Counted from the first letter of the stretch, positions 36,241 to 48,399 are shown. The stretch is DNA of 64,000 bases from Acanthococcus lagerstroemiae (GCA_031841125.1 CM063114.1:26977266-27041265); one strand, 5' to 3'. A program made the numbers and translations. The notes: generated from the letters alone by a model not told the origin.

Positions 36241-38920
36241 TCATAATTTTGATTGCTATACCAAAATACATGCAGAATCCCCTCACTGTCGGCCCAATCT
36301 TACCACTATGTTATATAGAACGCCTTTTAATTACTCCCATCAAAAAAAGTTCAAATATCCCCTACGTTCCTCCATGAAAAAACATACCTGAAATATCAAC
36401 ATTTTTGAAGAATGACCCTTGTATTTGTGAGATCTTGGTCAGCAGTCGGCAAAATATAAAAATTAAAGGTTTGTATACCTATTTTTATTTTTTATTTTTT
36501 ATTACAGCATACCAAAACGAAATAGCATCTTTATAAATTGCCTTGATACCTTCCTTCTCTGCTATGCATAAGAGCAAGGTAGGTATTATATCGAGGTATT
36601 AAGTAAGTACATTAAGGCTCAATCAAATTGCCATAATGCAAAAGTGTCTTACTAAAACCATTTAAGACGAATAGAAATGCGATAACTTACAAAACAAGAA
36701 ATTTTGAAATGAATTGAACTGGTTATCACGCAACTGCTCTGTCAAGCACCTTCTTTATTATTTTCTGACACTTACAGAAAGTAAGTACTCGAACATTTTT
36801 AGTACATATCTTAGTTAGCCAACTTCAGATTTGAACATAATAAAGAATCAATACAAAGCCATGTTTGGACCATCAGTACATTTGTTTGATGTTGGAAAAT
36901 AGAGATATGCTTACTTCCTAAAATGATGCATATTCTAGTTCCTAGAGTTGTCTCATTTTTCCCGCAACAACTCTGCAAGAACTTCCACGATTATAACATT
37001 TCATTCGGCTGTCTTACAAATATATAAAAATAGAAAGATCGGCAATGTAGGTTTTCACATTTCTAGCAAAATACGGATACGTATTCAATTATCGATACAA
37101 AAAGTTGGCCAGTTCAACCTGTTCCTATGCAGCATTTGTGTATAAGACGTAAAACACAACACGACGTGAAATAATTAGTCTTTTGTAAAATCGTGTAACG
37201 CGATTTTGAAGCAATTAACTCGACGTTTTTGATAAAAATCTTTACTAATTTACAATATCGTTTACGAGTTCAATTTTTGTACCCCAAAATTAATGATTTC
37301 AACAGCGTGAACAATTAACTGTTAATATTTCTAGTGTCACCTAATTTATCTTATCTTCGAGTGAATGAGATATATTAGATGCGGAAAAATTTTAGTATCA
37401 CAACCAGAGTTTCATGAATTACCAATCGATTCCGAAAGGATTGAGATCACAGGCGGCGGAATTGGGAGGGTCTTTACAAATTTTTCAGATAGTATTCCCA
37501 CACACTTATTACGTAGAAATGAATAATAACAAGCCTTTTTAGTGTTTTAAAGCCCCTGTCAGAAAAAGTAATTTGTTTGGGAGCTCGCATTCTGCTCTTC
37601 CAGACTTGTCTACATCTTTTAAGATTTTTTAAACTTCCTAAGACTCAGTTAATGCTCTTTCAGATATGTATAAAAAACTTTTTCGAACTATTTAGGAGTC
37701 CATTTTTCGGCCAAATTTCGTAACTTTCGAGCAGAAAATGCCTAAGATAGAGTTGAAAGAGTTAAAATCATATATTTCGAGGTCACGCCCCTCTGGAGGG
37801 GGGTAGGATTGTAACAGTGGACTCAGAAATTTTCTTTTACCACTGCAAATAGAGGATTGAAGAAAAATTTGAAAAACTCGACTGAGGTCGATTCACCTAT
37901 CTTACCCTGCTGTAGCTATTTTTAAATAGGTGCGCACTTTGATGGTCCTCCTTATTTTCCTATGACAAAGTCTGATAACTTCCTAAGAGAATCTGTAAGT
38001 CTATACAATGATCTGTAAAAACGTAAATTAAGCCACTCATTGACTTCTAGACCCAGGGGATTGAATACCGGATTGGAAAGCGAACTGTTTTGCGGTTCAT
38101 TTGACTTTTCATCAGAGGAGATGAGTATGGCATTTCAAGGGGAGAAGAGAGTTTAAGGCTCAGAATTCCAACATTTTATATCGAAATACATGAACAATGT
38201 GCTTACTTTTTCATAAGGGGAGAAATTTTACGAGGGAATGGGAGCAGTCGGGTTCTCGGTTTGGGCCTTCCAAGCCCCCGCTAAACTCCACCATTGCTGC
38301 TAGTCAAGAATCGAGGCCTTGCCGAGCGGACGGTTGACGGTCAAAATGCGTTAGTAGGTATCTTTGGGCAATCGGGTATTTGGATTAATTTCCCCGCGAA
38401 ATGTAAAATTTCGTTCGAAATAACATCAGCGAATGACGAGAAAGCTTCTCGAAACGGCTCTCCAAATCTGGCACAATTTTTTCAATTTATAATTTTCCTC
38501 CTCCTTTTTCACGAATCCGCACGTTTCCGTATTATATCTGTCTGAACGCAACAATTTCCCACTTAAAAAATACTTCCATTGTTGAATGCATTTCCTCAAG
38601 GGAAATAGATTTTCCGAGCGTACTTTCGCCATCATTAATCACCCGCGTATACGTAAAGTTTGCTATATCAACTTACTATCAATGAATTTCCTCTTGATTT
38701 CAATACGAAAACACAGGCTGCAGACGGGAAACCTTTACTACACGATTCCCGGATTATATGTACAGTATTCTGACACGGTGAAAAGTGAAATTAAACCGCG
38801 ATACCGTAACGATGTTCAGTCGTCGATTTTTTCCCTCGTCTTCGACTTTCAACACGGTCGCGACTGTCACGACCACGAAATTTCAACCTGATATTCACAT
38901 GCACTAAAGTTAGAAGAATT
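36241..38920. other. Non-coding; CpG-retaining tracts
   Basis: 37140-37380 and 38290-38890 look unique, with CpG dinucleotides and no transposon similarity. They are candidates for conserved noncoding sequence. Overlapping open frames at 38294-38891 resemble no family. Confidence 0.35.
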
Positions 38921-38921
38921 C

Positions 38922-39060
38922 TTCCATTTAGACCGAAATTGCAGTAGCTTAGATATGAGGGACATCCACTCTCCAGTAACGTGACTGACAGATCAAGCTA
39001 GGTATTCTGCCCCTCCTTCATTTAAACCGAAATTGTAGTAGCTTATGTACCTGGGACTTC
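38922..39060. repeat. Satellite-like repeat bordering the RTE element, left block
   Basis: About 1.3 units of a roughly 100-bp repeat with ATTTAGACCGAAATTGCAGT, GGGACATCCACTC, CAGTAACGTGACTGACAGAT and GGTATTCTGCCCC segments. The same unit recurs about 2.5 times at 44464-44725 on the far side of the retrotransposon. Confidence 0.75.
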
Positions 39061-40414
39061 CACTCCCCATCACCAGCTCTCAGCCATGAGGGGACGGACA
39101 AATGATGATACATATGGACCACCTGACTGGGCAGTAACATCTAGTCATCTCAGAGAGTAAGCGCTTTTCCCCGCAATGAACTCTGTTGAAAGCGTTGAAG
39201 CTGTCGAACTTCTTCACGTCCGGTTGCTTTGAAGCAAGGAGTTGGCTCTCCAAAGGCTAAGGGAAGGAAATCCCTGGAAGAAAAACCACTGCTGCCTTGC
39301 AGAGAGGAGTCTATTCTTCAAAGACTAAGGGAGTAAACCCTGACAGAAACACCTCGTGGGAGGCAACGTGAAAGCACCACGAGTAACTCTCCCAAGAGAA
39401 TCCACCATTATGATCATGCATGTGGTTACATGTTCCGGAGTCTCTAGTTCCCCAATCGGACCTGGGGAGGGGGGTGAGATACGTGTGCGGTTTTATCAAT
39501 CAGAGGAAGAGTGCTTAGAATAGCAAACTGGAATGTTACAGGACTGCTTAAAGTCGGTAAGCTAGCAATTATTGAAAAGAAATGTAACAGACTATAGATT
39601 TCGATACTGGGTAAATCTTAAACGCATTAGAAGAACAATGGCCACTTCACAACGGCAGAAAACAGCACCATTTTTTTCTGGAAAGGATGATCAGGCAGCA
39701 AGCGGAGTGGCGGTAGTCGTAGCGAAGCGCGAAGAAATTGAGTACAATTTTGCAAAGAAAATGAGGCTACAAATATCCAATACCCACTTCCGCCAACATC
39801 CATGTAGACTATATACATGGATATCCCCAGACGGCGAATACTGAAATCAAATAGATTACGCCCTGATCCCAGAAAGATGGAAGTCTGCAGACAAGAACAC
39901 CAAAACGCTTTCGGGTGCAGATTGTGGTTCAGATCACCAATTTCTATGTTTATTCCTGCAACTAAAATTAAAGATAGAACAAGAGAAACGGAGACCAAGG
40001 TTTAGACTGGAAAGGAAAAGGAACATCTCAAGGAAACTGAGTGGAAAATTTGCCGCCAACTGCCGAGGTGATCGTGTCAAAAAGAAATCCCCCTTCGAGA
40101 AATGGAATGTCTTCAAGGAAACGCTCCAGGAAGCCGCGGAGCAAGTGACGAAGGAAGTGCGACAACCGAGAGAAAAGCGCAACTGGTTATTATAAAGCTG
40201 AGAAATGATCAAAGCAACAGAAGAAACTGGTGTAGAGATAATGCACGAGGTATGTAGCCATGTATGGGTCACCAGAAAATGGCCAGAGAGGATTGGATAA
40301 CCTCGGTTCTCATAACCCTGCATAAAAAAGGTCGCATCCAGTGTTGCGGAAATTATAGAATGATCGCGCTAATTTCGCACGCCAGCAAGATTATGTTGAA
40401 CATATTGGTGTGGT

Positions 40415-40509
40415 GGGACGTATGGCGATGCACGCATACCAAAGTGGTCCCTATGACACCGCACCCCCGGCCACGGGAACTACCCTTTCGAGTATCGCGC
40501 CAGTGACCA
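40415..40509. repeat. 95-bp repeat family F, copy 1, inside RT
   Basis: Interrupts the RT text between KIMLNIL and the YLDAEIPSEEADFV piece. About 80% similar by eye to 45808-45903, sharing CGTATGGC, GCACGCAT-CCAAAG, GACACCGCAC, and CTTTCGAGTATCGC. Nature unknown. Confidence 0.65.
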
Positions 40510-40999
40510 TTGCATGGGCGTATACGATACTATTTAGATGCAGAAATCCCTTCAGAGGAGGCTGATTTTGTGAAACAGAGCAGATCCTGAACGTCAGACA
40601 ACTGATCGAAAAAGCCAGAGAATTCAATGTTTCTCTTGTGATGTTTCTTGGACTATGTCAAGGCAATGACTCAGCCAAGTGGGATAGTCTGTGGCAGACA
40701 TTGCGAGAGATGGGCGTCCCGGAACATCTTACTCTACTCATCAGGAATCTATACGTGAAGAATACCTACAGCAGTAGTTAGATTAGAAAGTGATACAACT
40801 GAATCATTTTATCCCTCCAAAGGAGTAAGGCAGGGATGTATCCTGTCGTCAATCTTCTCCAACATTCATGGCGAATGTACATCATGCATAAGAATATGAG
40901 GAAATGGAATGGCGGAGTCAAAAGTGGAGGGAAACGTATAAGAAACCTACGTTTCGTGGATGACACGGCACTGTGTGCTGGCTCCGAAGAAGAGATCCC

Positions 41000-41629
41000 G
41001 CCAAATTAGAGAGTATGCCGATACTCAATCAGAAAAACGTTTCAAAATCCAAATTCCGATATTTTGTTCAATTTTGCCGGCAAATTCAACGGAGTCCCTC
41101 AGAAGGTGGGAAAAGCTGAATTCGGGACCCGAATCGGAGTCAGATCCGAAATTTGACTGAATTTTCGAAACCAACATTTCAAGGAACCCTTATTCCGATA
41201 CACTGTTTAAATTTTTCAGCAAAATTAACTTGGGTCGTCAGAAGGAGAAATCATAGTAACAGGAGTGTATCATACCCTAATTAAATATCAAACTCGCCGC
41301 ATTTTTGTACACACACAACCTCCTACGCACGCTACCTCAGACGTTGCTCACATCCTTAAACGCTCACGCCCGTCTAAACGGGCTAATTGCGCTCATGTTC
41401 TCTCCACACGCCTACATCTCACACGCTCGCTTCCTCTTACGCACGTCCTCACGCCCTAACCAGCTCACTTATGTCTCTACACTTTACCAGCTCACATTAT
41501 TATTTTTACAACACGTTACTCGCGCGCTCACGTGCGTCATCAGGACCCAAAATCAGCAGTAAACTAATGACGAATATCTACACTGCATGCAGACACATTG
41601 GTACATGAATATGCCTTATAGCAGTACCT
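41000..41629. other. Inserted DNA within the RTE element, with CTCACGC-rich tract
   Basis: Lies between the RT active site and the next elements. 41310-41540 has irregular reiterations of CTCACGC/TACGCAC words that give spurious frames in all three phases. Origin unknown. Confidence 0.4.
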
Positions 41630-41963
41630 GGATCTTTTCACGCTGACGTCATGAAGAGGACTGTTGTGCAACTGCTCCAGCCAGTTGCAGCCATCAGGGT
41701 CCAGCTTTTTTTGTTCACATTCACTTTACAGGTAAAACTCCATAAACGAACATTCCTTCTTCTTTGCGAGTTCATAAATATGAAAGAGAGCATTTCTTAA
41801 TGCTTCCGAACGCTTATTTATAATCTAAAAGCATTTAGTTTTGATTTTAATCATCGTTCAATATTAAGAAATGCTTTCTTTCATATTTTTTATGGACTTG
41901 CAAAGAAGAACGAATTTCGTTTGTAGAGTTTTACATGAAATGAATTTACATAAACAACAAGCC

Positions 41964-42643
41964 AGGTCGCTTTGCGACCTAGTAATAGGGTCGACCTTTC
42001 AGCTGAAGTCTGGCGGGCGACTATTCCACTAACCAACTTTGAACAAAAAGTACAATCGCACTTGGACGCTGTTAAGTGTAAGGGAACCAACCAGTAAAAT
42101 CTGTTTTTTGAGAACACGTGATTCTAAGTTCAAGAGCCATGTAGAAACTATATGACATAGAGCGTTTACTGATAAGCTTTGATCAACATGAGTACACATT
42201 TTTGAATGGGGGGGGGAGGGGAATTCTGAAAAATTCTACTTTTTACGCTCTTTTCAAAGATACTAATATACTAATAACTCATTTTGTTTACACGAATGCC
42301 AGTTGGTTCACGCCGACCCTAATTTCAGCAAGAATCATATACAATATTACAAATCTCACAAAATGAACTCCTTTTATTGATTCCATATGTTGATACCTCA
42401 AGTCGCTTTTGGTGAGACTGTAAGCACGATGTAAAACCATATCTTTTTATCTGTTTCTTTTACGCACAATTACGTTCACTTTTACATTTAAAACCACAAG
42501 CGCCACTGTTGAAAATAAACGCGATCCATTCTCGTGTATCTCGAACTTTGATTGATATGATAAGAACAACAAACCACTGACGTCACGCGTCGCGTAGATT
42601 TATTTTTTCCATTGTATTAGGCTCGGCTGCGCCGACCCTAAAA
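41964..42643. mobile_element. Nested DNA element, family G copy 1
   Basis: Begins AGGTCGCTTTGCGACCTAGT and ends GGCTCGGCTGCGCCGACCCT. The ends are imperfect inverted repeats and each is itself partly palindromic. Parts recur at 49720-50062 (right half) and 54557-54772 (left-middle part). No coding. Confidence 0.65.
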
Positions 42644-42722
42644 AAAGCTGGACCCTGTAGGCTGCGAATTGTTGCAAATGCTGGAGCAACTGCGCAACAG
42701 TCCTCATGACGTCACCCATGAA

Positions 42723-43441
42723 TAGGGCTGTGAATTTTATTCCGTCAAAATTGGGTAAATACGCGCATAAAAAATTTCCTTATTCAGGGAAAATATTCCT
42801 AAAAAATTCCCTAAAAATTAGAAATATTTCAAAATATTTTCTACTGATATGGGTATCATTTTAAAGGTCTAATCAAATAGAAATCAAATATGCCTTCAAA
42901 TAGATTCAGAAATGGACAAAATAATGCAAACTTTAACTCAAAATGAAACAAACTACGAGTAGGTTAGGAAACCTGATATTTCCCAGAAATATTGCAGTGA
43001 CATCAACTGTCGACATTTCACGGAGCTGTATGGCTGTTAGGGTAGGCAACTGTAAGCAAGTAAGCCAGTAAACAAACATAGAACACTGGTACGATAAGAG
43101 TATAGACTAGAGCATGGACCATTTTTCAAGCTATAGTATTCACGTTTTCAGTTTTTTGTTTGTTGTGCAGAGAGAGCGCAGATTGCACGAACGTTTTGAA
43201 TTTAACAAAAAATACTAATTTTCTGTAGGATAAATATTCTTTAAAAATGACAAACTCCAAGCAAATATTCCAAAATATTCCTTAAAAATTACCATTTTAT
43301 TCTGAAATATGATTTTTAATTTTTATAGGGAAATATGCCAAAATATGCCATATCAAATAATAGTGTTCATGGTACTGACAATTCCAAGATTCATGAAGAT
43401 AACCTCGATATGCTCGGTAATAGATAGAATTCACAGCTCTA
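42723..43441. mobile_element. Non-autonomous hAT element nested in foldback arm
   Basis: Termini TAGGGCTGTGAATTTTAT (42723-42740) and ATAGAATTCACAGCTCTA (43424-43441) match at 16 of 18. The 8-bp duplication is CCCATGAA (42715-42722) / TCCATGAA (43442-43449). Removing the insert rejoins the family B arm, which confirms the boundaries. The AT-rich interior has many AAATATTCC words. About 719 bp, noncoding. Confidence 0.9.
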
Positions 43442-43457
43442 TCCATGAAAAGGTCTA

Positions 43458-43690
43458 TTAATCGGCTGCAGATTGCAGACGCGTAGCAAAGATCAAGATC
43501 AATGAGCACATGGCTAGAGGGAAAAACAATTTCCATGAAACTGTGGACCGCTGAACTGAATTGTGACCAAGAAGAGCTAAATCACACTGATTGGCTTCAT
43601 GCAATATGCACAACTGAACTGAATTGTGAACTGAAATGGAATCAAGTTCAATGTCGGTCGGAATTGGTGTCGGTTGGAAATAGGATGAGG
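43458..43690. repeat. Repeat family H fragment
   Basis: Shares GGCTGCAGA-TGCAG, GCAAAGATCAAGATCAATGA, GCACATGGCTGGA and CACTGAACTGAATTGTCACC segments with the array at 53795-55300. It lies at the right edge of the insertions within the RTE element. Confidence 0.65.
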
Positions 43691-44463
43691 GTCAGCCAAG
43701 AGACATAGATATCCATGTCAAAAAGGAAAGTGAAGTGTTCGGACTGAAATTAAATATCGATAAAACAAAGGTTATGGTCGTTGATCAGACTGGTCCGCTC
43801 TTACCGTCTACCGCCCTCCAAGAGTTTGAGAAAGTTGACATGTTTATGTACTTGGGCTCGGTGGTAGAGAAGAGCGGAGGCTTTTCACTAGAAATCAGAA
43901 AAGGATTTTATTCTCGCAAAGGAAACTCTCATTAAGCTGACCACCATTTGGAAGGACCGAGCTATTACAAGGAGGACAAAAATACTCCTCCGGGTACTCG
44001 TATTTCCGGTGTTTTTGTACGGTGCGGAAACCTGGACCATCAAAGCAGATGACAGAAAAAGAATTGATGCCCTCGAAATTTGGGCCTGTAGACGAATGCT
44101 CCGGGTTTCATGGACGGAAAAAAGAACAAAATCGCTCGATACTCGACGAACTCGACTTGGGGACGAGACTGTCCACCATCTGTTACCAACGCATAGATAC
44201 TTCAGTTCTTCGGCCACATAATTCGTAGATCGGGCGAGAACCTGGAAACGCTGATCGTACAGAGAAAAGTCGAAGGTCGGCGGCCGCGTGGAAGACCACC
44301 GAAGAGATGGCTTCATCAGATCGAAGAAGCATCGGGAGCACCACTAACCACGCTGATAAGGGACGCCGAAGATCGGACCGCTGGAGAGACATGATAAATG
44401 TTACATGATGGTTGGGTCACTAGCTCTCTCAGCCATGAAGGGACGGACAAATGATAATACACA

Positions 44464-44725
44464 TGGGGGATATCCACTCCTCAGTAACGTGACTGACAGA
44501 TCTCTTTCTTAAGCCAGGTATTCTGCCCCCTCCTTCATTTAGACCGAAATTGCAAACAGCATATATATGGGAGACATCCACACCCCAGTAACGTGATTGA
44601 TGACAGATCCAGCCAGGTATTCTGTTCCTTCTTCATTTAGACCGAAATTGCAGTTACTTACATATGGGGGACACCCTCCCCCAGTAACGTGACTGACAGA
44701 AAGATACGCAGACAGAGAGGAAACA
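44464..44725. repeat. Satellite-like repeat bordering the RTE element, right block
   Basis: About two and a half units of the roughly 100-bp repeat found at 38922-39060 (TATTCTGCCCCCTCCTTCAT, TAGACCGAAATTGCA, GTAACGTGACTGACAG). It starts right after the retrotransposon tail. Confidence 0.75.
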
Positions 44726-46176
44726 AGCCAGGTATCCCTCCCTTTCCATGTAAAAATATAGCAAATTCAGTATCCAGAAGCGAAAATTTCTTCAGCTCTA
44801 TAAGGCGATCGTGCAAAAATCAACTCGGAACTTTGATCTAAAGGGGTAACTGATGATTAATGAGTATAGGTATGTTTGAAAATCCAAAATACAACTACCC
44901 TTTTTTTTTTATTATTCAAAAAGGGTATAGTATCAAATTTAAATTGTTTCGACGATATTTGCGTCGTCCTGTCGATGTCGAGTTAATTTGGAGGGCGATG
45001 AGCGGGGTGCGTTTTTATTGTAAAGTTTTTCATCAGCCCCCTCTCTTTTGTTCAACATCAATAGTTAATGGCTTTTAATTGGAAAAGTTGGTCGAGAATG
45101 GTTTTTACTTTAATTTTCACCCTTCCTCGAGCATGTCGCATGTTCAGTCGTCGATTGGTTGACACTTTTTTTTATTCGCTATTCCGTAGGTAATATAATC
45201 GCCGAAGAATAATTGAAATAAATCTTTTCATCGAGTTTTCGCAAACTGAAATCGTCAAGCCTGGCTTTGAATACCGTGTGCAATGAATTGGAGTATTCGT
45301 TTTTCGGATTAGCTTGGCTCAGAGCACTGAGTATTTAACGGTAAGTTCGTGTAATCGTGCATCTCTCAGTTGAGAGGAGGGCAGAAGTGCATTCATTGTG
45401 TAAATAAAAATATACTTTCAGATTACAACCGGAATTTTATGAAATTATGTCTGTGGGGTTGGTACCCCTTGGTACCTACTTCTTACTTCGATCCACCGAC
45501 CAGCCAGTTAACACGCAGAGCTAATACTCACCAATGTTACTGGCTTGGCGCGCTTGCCCTTATATCCCTAACGGGGATTCACCGGGACTGAGCAAACGCG
45601 AAAGCGAGGAGTGAGATACCACGGGGTCTGATTCCATACAAAGTTCTCGATGAAATAAGCGGTCTAATATAAACTTATATAATAGTTTCTGTAACCTGCG
45701 GAATCGTAACATAGCACTGATGTGATGTACAACTGGGTCCGACATTATCTGCAAGTTTGGGAGAGACGCCACAATGGCGCAAATGGTCTCTTATATTTCC
45801 ACTTACTGGGGCGTATGGCAAGGCACGCATGCCAAAGGGGCTCCCCGGACACCGCACTCCTGGCCCCGGAAACTATCCTTTCGAGTATCGCATCAGTAAC
45901 CAAAGGGACGAGTCTCCTATATTTTGGACAAGGGCTTCATAAACGGAAGATTTCTGAATCCCCCCCCCCTCCAGCCCTCCAGATTGATGAAGTTAACACA
46001 GTTCTCATTTCAAGCGTTTTTCTTTTATGTACTCATTTCCTGATAATTTTTATTCAATGTATCCGGTCTCACCATTTTCAAAATTCCTAGCACTCATGTA
46101 CCCTTATGGATCTAATAGGTACATGGATATTGTACACTGACATTTCAGGATCATAGACAGGTGTATGAAATTAGGT
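44726..46176. other. Non-coding; includes repeat F copy 2 in an unknown GC-richer block
   Basis: 45540-45950 is richer in GC and contains the 95-bp repeat F copy. The rest is AT-rich. No recognised gene. Confidence 0.4.
45808..45903. repeat. 95-bp repeat family F, copy 2
   Basis: Counterpart of 40415-40509. Here the similarity stops at both ends of the 95 bases, so this is the mobile or amplified unit rather than part of the retrotransposon. Confidence 0.6.
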
Positions 46177-46184
46177 AAGAACCA

Positions 46185-46748
46185 CAGGGACGTACCGATA
46201 GGGAGGGTAGGGGACAACTTACCCCTCCTGTAGGAATTTTTCAATCAGCAGTTGGGAGAATTTACCATTTCAGTCAGGTGGAGTTGAGAAAATCCAACAA
46301 GTCAGAAGTTATTTTTTTAATAATAATTATTTTTTTTTTTTTGCTTGCTTTGACACATGAGAACTGAGTTCAGAAGTTGGGAAAATGCAACAAGTAAAAA
46401 GTTTTTTTTTTGCTTTGATATTTGGGAATTTTGAGTTGAATCATCAGTTGGAAAAATCCAATAAGTTAATCAAACGTTTTTTTGTGTTTTTTTTCTTGCT
46501 TGCTTTGACACTTGGGAATTGAGTTGAGACGTTGGGAAAATCCAACAAGTCAAAAGTTTTTTTTTTTACTTTGATATTTGGGGACTTTGAGTAGAGTCAT
46601 CAGTTGAAAAATCCAATGAGTCAATCAATTTTTTTTTTTTTGCTTTGATGCTTTGATACTTGGGAATTCTGAGTTGAATCAGTTTGGACTTTCACAATTT
46701 TTGCCCCCCCTCCCCCCCTCCCAGGACAAACTCTTCGGTACGTCCCTG
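46185..46748. mobile_element. Non-autonomous hAT element, family E copy 2
   Basis: Termini CAGGGACGTACCGA (46185-46198) and TCGGTACGTCCCTG (46735-46748) are perfect inverted repeats, flanked by the exact 8-bp duplication AAGAACCA (46177-46184 and 46749-46756). The interior has more copies of the TTGG/AATCCAACAAGTCAA plus T-run unit than the other two, making it the longest (564 bp). The exact duplication suggests the most recent insertion of the three. Confidence 0.95.
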
Positions 46749-46756
46749 AAGAACCA

Positions 46757-48399
46757 CAATTATAGGACCGGTACAGGAGTTTAGTGGCATACATTTGAGG
46801 TAGCAGGGAAGATATGCCATCTTGGAACCACTAACCCTGCCTATTTATTTAACTTTTATTATTTTCTTTTCCTTTTCCTCTCTTTTGTATACTGTCTTCT
46901 GCTTAAGTGTTTGCCATACCTACTCAAGTTATTTGCCCTTTTCTGGGTATTTTTTTCTGCTTACTGAAATATTCAATTTTGCCTCGAATGCTATCTCCTG
47001 CCCCTTCCATTCAGAAAAGCGAGACCATGAAACGGCAATATTTACAGCTAGGAGGGCTTGAGTTGAGCTTCCACCCTGCCTAGAGATGACACTCCCACTC
47101 TGCCTCTGTCCCAGAGGAACAGAAAGTATTTGAGATTCCAAGTTGACCCCATGTAGTTTCGAAGAACATGTTGTAATTTGTAGGAATAATATTGTATGGA
47201 AAAGCATCAACTATTCTAATGTAATAGCATTGTCATAGATGTTTGTTTCTAGATCTAGGTAATAAAAAAGAGGTGAGGCTTCTATGTGTATAGGGATCCG
47301 ATGATTACCCTGTAGCGATGTAGTTAATGAAGGTACACTTCATAACATACGATATACTTTTTTTCATAGTCTGTTCGATGGCTGAGAATTGAACTGCTGG
47401 AGTTACTCGAAGAGAATCAGTTCCATTGAGAATTTACCATTCGTCCGAAACTTGGCAATCGTGTTGTGGGAACCTCACCCACACCCAAAACCGTGTATTC
47501 TCGTCGGTCGGTTCACTCTCGATAACTATTACTCACTTTTTTCACCTAAACGCTCTCTGACCTTTAGTTACGTGCTTACGAACCGTATCCCGGGTAGATC
47601 GTGGAGGTCTTGGTCACCGCTCGGAGAACTTTGCCGAGTGAAGTGTGACCACTTAACTAAGCGTTTCTAATAATAATCGCCGAAGATTAAAGGAAATGAC
47701 TAATTTTCAAGTTACTTACGCACGTCTCTGCGCTACCTGAATGTACACATAACCATAAATCTCAGTTTTAAGGTATGTAGCGAACACCTTAATAGTCAAT
47801 AAATCAATTTGGTATAAAGAATATCGTCTCTCCGAATAATTTGATGGTGTTTTTTTCTGTTTTTTTTTTTGTTCTAACTCGCGACCAAAAGAAAGAAAGA
47901 AAGAAAGAAAAGAAAATAGTTAACAAGCCCTATTTAGGAAGGTAATTACTGATAAGTGATTTTCTTAGACACAGAAACAAGGAAGAAAAAACCCAGACTT
48001 AATCGGACGGCTATTAGAATCATTTATTTACTGATGTGATTCTTTTTTCAACGGACAAGGGGGATTTGCATCCTGGTCTCTTCACAGTCCGACCCTCGGC
48101 TCAACTCGCTTCTCTAGAGTCAACCTCTCTTGGAAAGTGGTACCGAAATGACTCGGAGGAGGCGTTGAAGAAATTTATTTCCAACTCATAATGATAATTT
48201 AGCCAACTGACAAAATTTGGAAATAGACGATTAATATAAGGAAACGAAACAGAAGAAAGAATAAGCGAGTTTTTATTTTTCAAATTTTATTATATGATAA
48301 GGGGAAAATTATTCGATCTTCTACTTTTTTCGATTTTTTTTTGGCACCAGGTACACTAAAAGATATATGTCGTATAATTTAGGGAATTACAGGAAATGT
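46757..48399. other. Non-coding; CpG-retaining tract 47370-47700
   Basis: 47370-47700 is relatively GC-rich and apparently unique. An open frame there resembles nothing known. An AAAG microsatellite lies at 47887-47910. Confidence 0.35.

Larger units (their letters stand above)
41630..43457. mobile_element. Foldback MITE, family B, large copy with two nested inserts
   Basis: The left arm 41630-41707 and right arm 42646-42722, continued at 43442-43457, match the arms of 19443-19791. The interior 41730-41960 matches that copy too and is more complete. Family G (41964-42643) interrupts the spacer and a hAT element (42723-43441) interrupts the right arm. Confidence 0.8.
39080..44466 (+). mobile_element. 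RTE-type non-LTR retrotransposon, split by nested insertions
   Basis: From left: the tail of an earlier copy (GGGACGGACAAATGATGATA, 39096-39115), a 5' leader, an endonuclease start (LRIANWNVTGLLKVGKL near 39515), a mid-endonuclease piece SNTHFRQHPCRLYTWISPDGEY, and YALIPERWKS with SGADCGSDHQFLCL. RT follows: WPEDWITSVLITLHKKGR, YRMIALISHASKIML, QILNVRQLIEKAREFN, YPSKGVRQGCILS and RNLRFVDDTALCAGSEEEI (FVDD 40953-40964). The gene resumes at 43733 with FGLKLNIDKTKVMVV, MYLGSVVE, VFLYGAETWTIKADDRKR, LEIWACRRMLRVSWTEKR, RRPRGRPPKRW, and the tail at 44427-44466. Frameshifts and stops make it inactive. Confidence 0.9.

Noticed and set aside
38294..38891. Two overlapping plus-strand open frames of 83 and 101 codons
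   Set aside because: No motif, no splice or promoter support; better explained as chance frames in a CpG-retaining noncoding tract.
39627..40323. Long minus-strand frames of 123 and 129 codons
   Set aside because: Shadows of the RTE endonuclease region, which reads on the plus strand.
41265..41608. Open frames in all three plus phases
   Set aside because: Caused by the CTCACGC-rich low-complexity tract, not coding.
47389..47670. 93-codon frame in a CpG-containing tract
   Set aside because: No homology recognised, no clear splice sites; kept only as a noncoding tract.
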